Positions 14,874 to 16,026 of a DNA stretch of 16,026 bases are shown piece after piece. The stretch's first letter is position 1; each line of letters opens with the position of its first letter. The stretch is from an uncultured Leptolyngbya sp. Its GTDB lineage: Bacteria > Cyanobacteriota > Cyanobacteriia > Phormidesmidales > Phormidesmidaceae. The notes beneath the pieces are model-generated. The model saw only the letters and a program-made list of their open reading frames with translations, did no database searches and was not told the DNA's origin. Made by a program: the position numbers and the translations under genes. The stretch covers positions 1-16,026 of the forward strand of contig CALBPH010000357.1 in assembly GCA_937899365.1 (NCBI GenBank), written 5' to 3'.

Positions 14874-15275
14874 AGAAAAAACTAGGCCCCTGTGAATGCT
14901 GTATGAGCAATCGACGGCAGAGATGTATTTTAGCCAACGGCAATGCTTGAATAACTCTGCTAAAAATAAAGCTGATATAACGGCTACCAGGGGTGACTGT
15001 CGATGACCAAAAAAATGGTTTTGTGAGCTAATCGATAGTTAAAGCAAGTGGTTCCCCTGACAGCGCAGCAAAGCTCGCTTAGTCGATATTACCGACATGA
15101 TTAAAGCAAAGCCTTAACAGAAGGTAATCAAAAGGTTAAGAAAAGCGAAACCTTTGTGCTGCAGTTGTTTATATCTCGCTAAGGAAAATTTTCTTGCCTG
15201 GCAAGTTTGGCCTGTGTTTGGGGCTGCGTCTCCCCTGGGGCTTGGTTTCCTTGGCCTAGGTTCTGTGTTTAAGAG
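14874..15275. other. Intergenic region between leuC and the regulator gene
   Basis: I see no coding frame in these 402 bases beyond short chance frames. The left part should hold the promoter of the regulator gene. A run on the minus strand, CTTAACCT at 15140-15133 with partial copies GATTACCT and GTTAAGGC at 11-base steps, loosely resembles a cyanobacterial Pho box. Near the leuC end are two small palindromes, GAAAATTTTC (15184-15193) and CTTGCCTGGCAAG (15193-15205). I found no convincing T-tract terminator for leuC. Confidence 0.45.
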
Positions 15276-16026
15276 CTATGCCGGTTGCAACAAGCTGCGT
15301 ACGTCGCTAACTTGGCCGTTGACCGCTGCCAGGGCCACCATTGCCGGGCTCATAAGTAGGGTGCGTCCCGAGGAAGATCCCTGTCGTCCTTTGAAATTGC
15401 GGTTTGAAGACGATGCACTGATCTGTCGACCCTCTAGTTTGTCAGGGTTCATGGCCAGACACATGGAGCAGCCGGGTTCTCTCCACTCAAAACCAGCTTC
15501 CACAAAAATTTTATCTAGCCCTTCGGCTTCGGCTTGCTGTTTCACCTGTTCTGACCCCGAAACAACAAAGGCTTTGATGCCTGTGGCTACGTGACGACCC
15601 TGGGCCACCTTGGCCGCTTCTCGTAAATCGCTGAGACGACCGTTGGTGCAGCTGCCGATAAAGCATACGTCAATGGGGGTGCCCAGCATGGGCTGGCCAG
15701 GGGCCAGGTCCATATAGGCATAGGCTTCTTGGATCAGCTGTTGCGCATCTGAGGTAAAGGCTGCCAGCTTGGGAATGGCTTCATCTACGCCAATAGCTTG
15801 GTCTGGGCTGATGCCCCAGGTAACGGTGGGGGCAATTTCTTGGGCGTCAAATACGACAACGTCGTCATAGTCGGCATCGGCATCGCTTCGCAGGCTCTCC
15901 CACCAGCTGACAGCCTGGGCAAACTCGTCCCCTTGGGGTGCAAACTTGCGAAATTTCTGAAAGCTGTAGGAGGATTGGTCGTGCTTGATAAAAAAGCAGC
16001 GGGCACCGCACTCAATGGACTAAATC
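15276..16026 (-). CDS. leuC: 3-isopropylmalate dehydratase large subunit (5' end cut by window)
   Basis: This is the C-terminal half of the aconitase-family LeuC subunit, open for 247 codons from 16019 to the TAG at 15278-15276. Iron-sulfur cluster ligands are visible in DVCFIGSCTNGRLSDLREAA and PGCSMCLAMNPDKL. ISASSSNRNFKGRQGSSSGR and TLLMSPAMVALAAVNG are the conserved C-terminal motifs, and TVTWGISPDQAIGVDEAIP is upstream. The outermost part is odd: where relatives read about SIEAGARAGLIAPDETT, this reads SIECGARCFFIKHDQSS, preceded by an in-frame TAG at 16022-16020. Downstream of residue KFAPQGDEF the protein looks normal. Decay, end-of-contig error and a true divergent allele are all possible. 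leuD lies about 4.1 kb downstream. Confidence 0.9.

Noticed and set aside
15785..16015. 76-codon minus-strand frame at the right edge
   Set aside because: It is out of frame with leuC, whose own frame gives clear LeuC motifs over the same bases.

Overview
The window is cyanobacterial DNA. The highly iterated palindrome GCGATCGC occurs six times (starts 1553, 2652, 7171, 8745, 12731, 14230). The gene set is also typically cyanobacterial: a CrtR-type beta-carotene hydroxylase, a pterin glucosyltransferase-like GT4 enzyme, an NtcA-like Crp/Fnr regulator and a GH13_18 phosphorylase of the kind used in compatible-solute metabolism. Most genes lack a clear Shine-Dalgarno sequence, as is common in cyanobacteria. 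I cannot place the genus safely. Both ends cut through genes, so this may be a whole contig or an arbitrary slice.

Layout. Positions 1-756 (minus): two tandem YbjQ-family genes, the second membrane-anchored and cut by the window edge. Positions 757-1241: no gene seen. Positions 1242-4259 (minus): a possible operon of a secreted peptidoglycan-binding/membrane/HEAT-repeat protein, a GT4 glycosyltransferase resembling UDP-glucose:tetrahydrobiopterin glucosyltransferase, and a small unknown protein. Positions 4705-5823 (minus): an EamA/DMT permease. Positions 6015-7368 (plus): sppA, interrupted by an in-frame TGA, then chorismate mutase aroH, ending in a strong terminator. Positions 7450-8349 (minus): crtR. 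Positions 8668-10449 (plus): pyruvate kinase with a C-terminal PEP-utiliser-type domain. Positions 10542-11150 (minus): leuD. Positions 11235-11798 (plus): a PPOX flavin-fold protein, divergent from leuD across an 84-bp spacer that holds a long inverted repeat and a GTA-N8-TAC motif. Positions 11813-13624 (minus): GH13_18 phosphorylase. Positions 13625-14240: no convincing gene, but an excellent terminator hairpin. Positions 14241-14873 (minus): NtcA-like Crp/Fnr regulator. Positions 15276-16026 (minus): the 3' part of leuC, cut by the window end.

How the genes fit together. Most are housekeeping: leucine synthesis (leuC, leuD), aromatic amino acid synthesis (aroH), glycolysis (pyk), xanthophyll synthesis (crtR) and osmolyte turnover (GH13_18). 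leuC and leuD share a strand but are about 4.1 kb apart, with the regulator, the phosphorylase and the PPOX gene between them. An NtcA-type consensus beside leuD, about 3 kb from a gene for an NtcA-like regulator, is a testable regulatory link.

I see no CRISPR array, insertion sequence, prophage, toxin-antitoxin pair or recognisable defence system. The points most worth checking are the sppA nonsense codon, the degraded leuC segment at the right edge, the orphan terminator near 14111-14157, the leuD/PPOX spacer, the substituted AroH catalytic position and the peptidoglycan-binding/HEAT protein.
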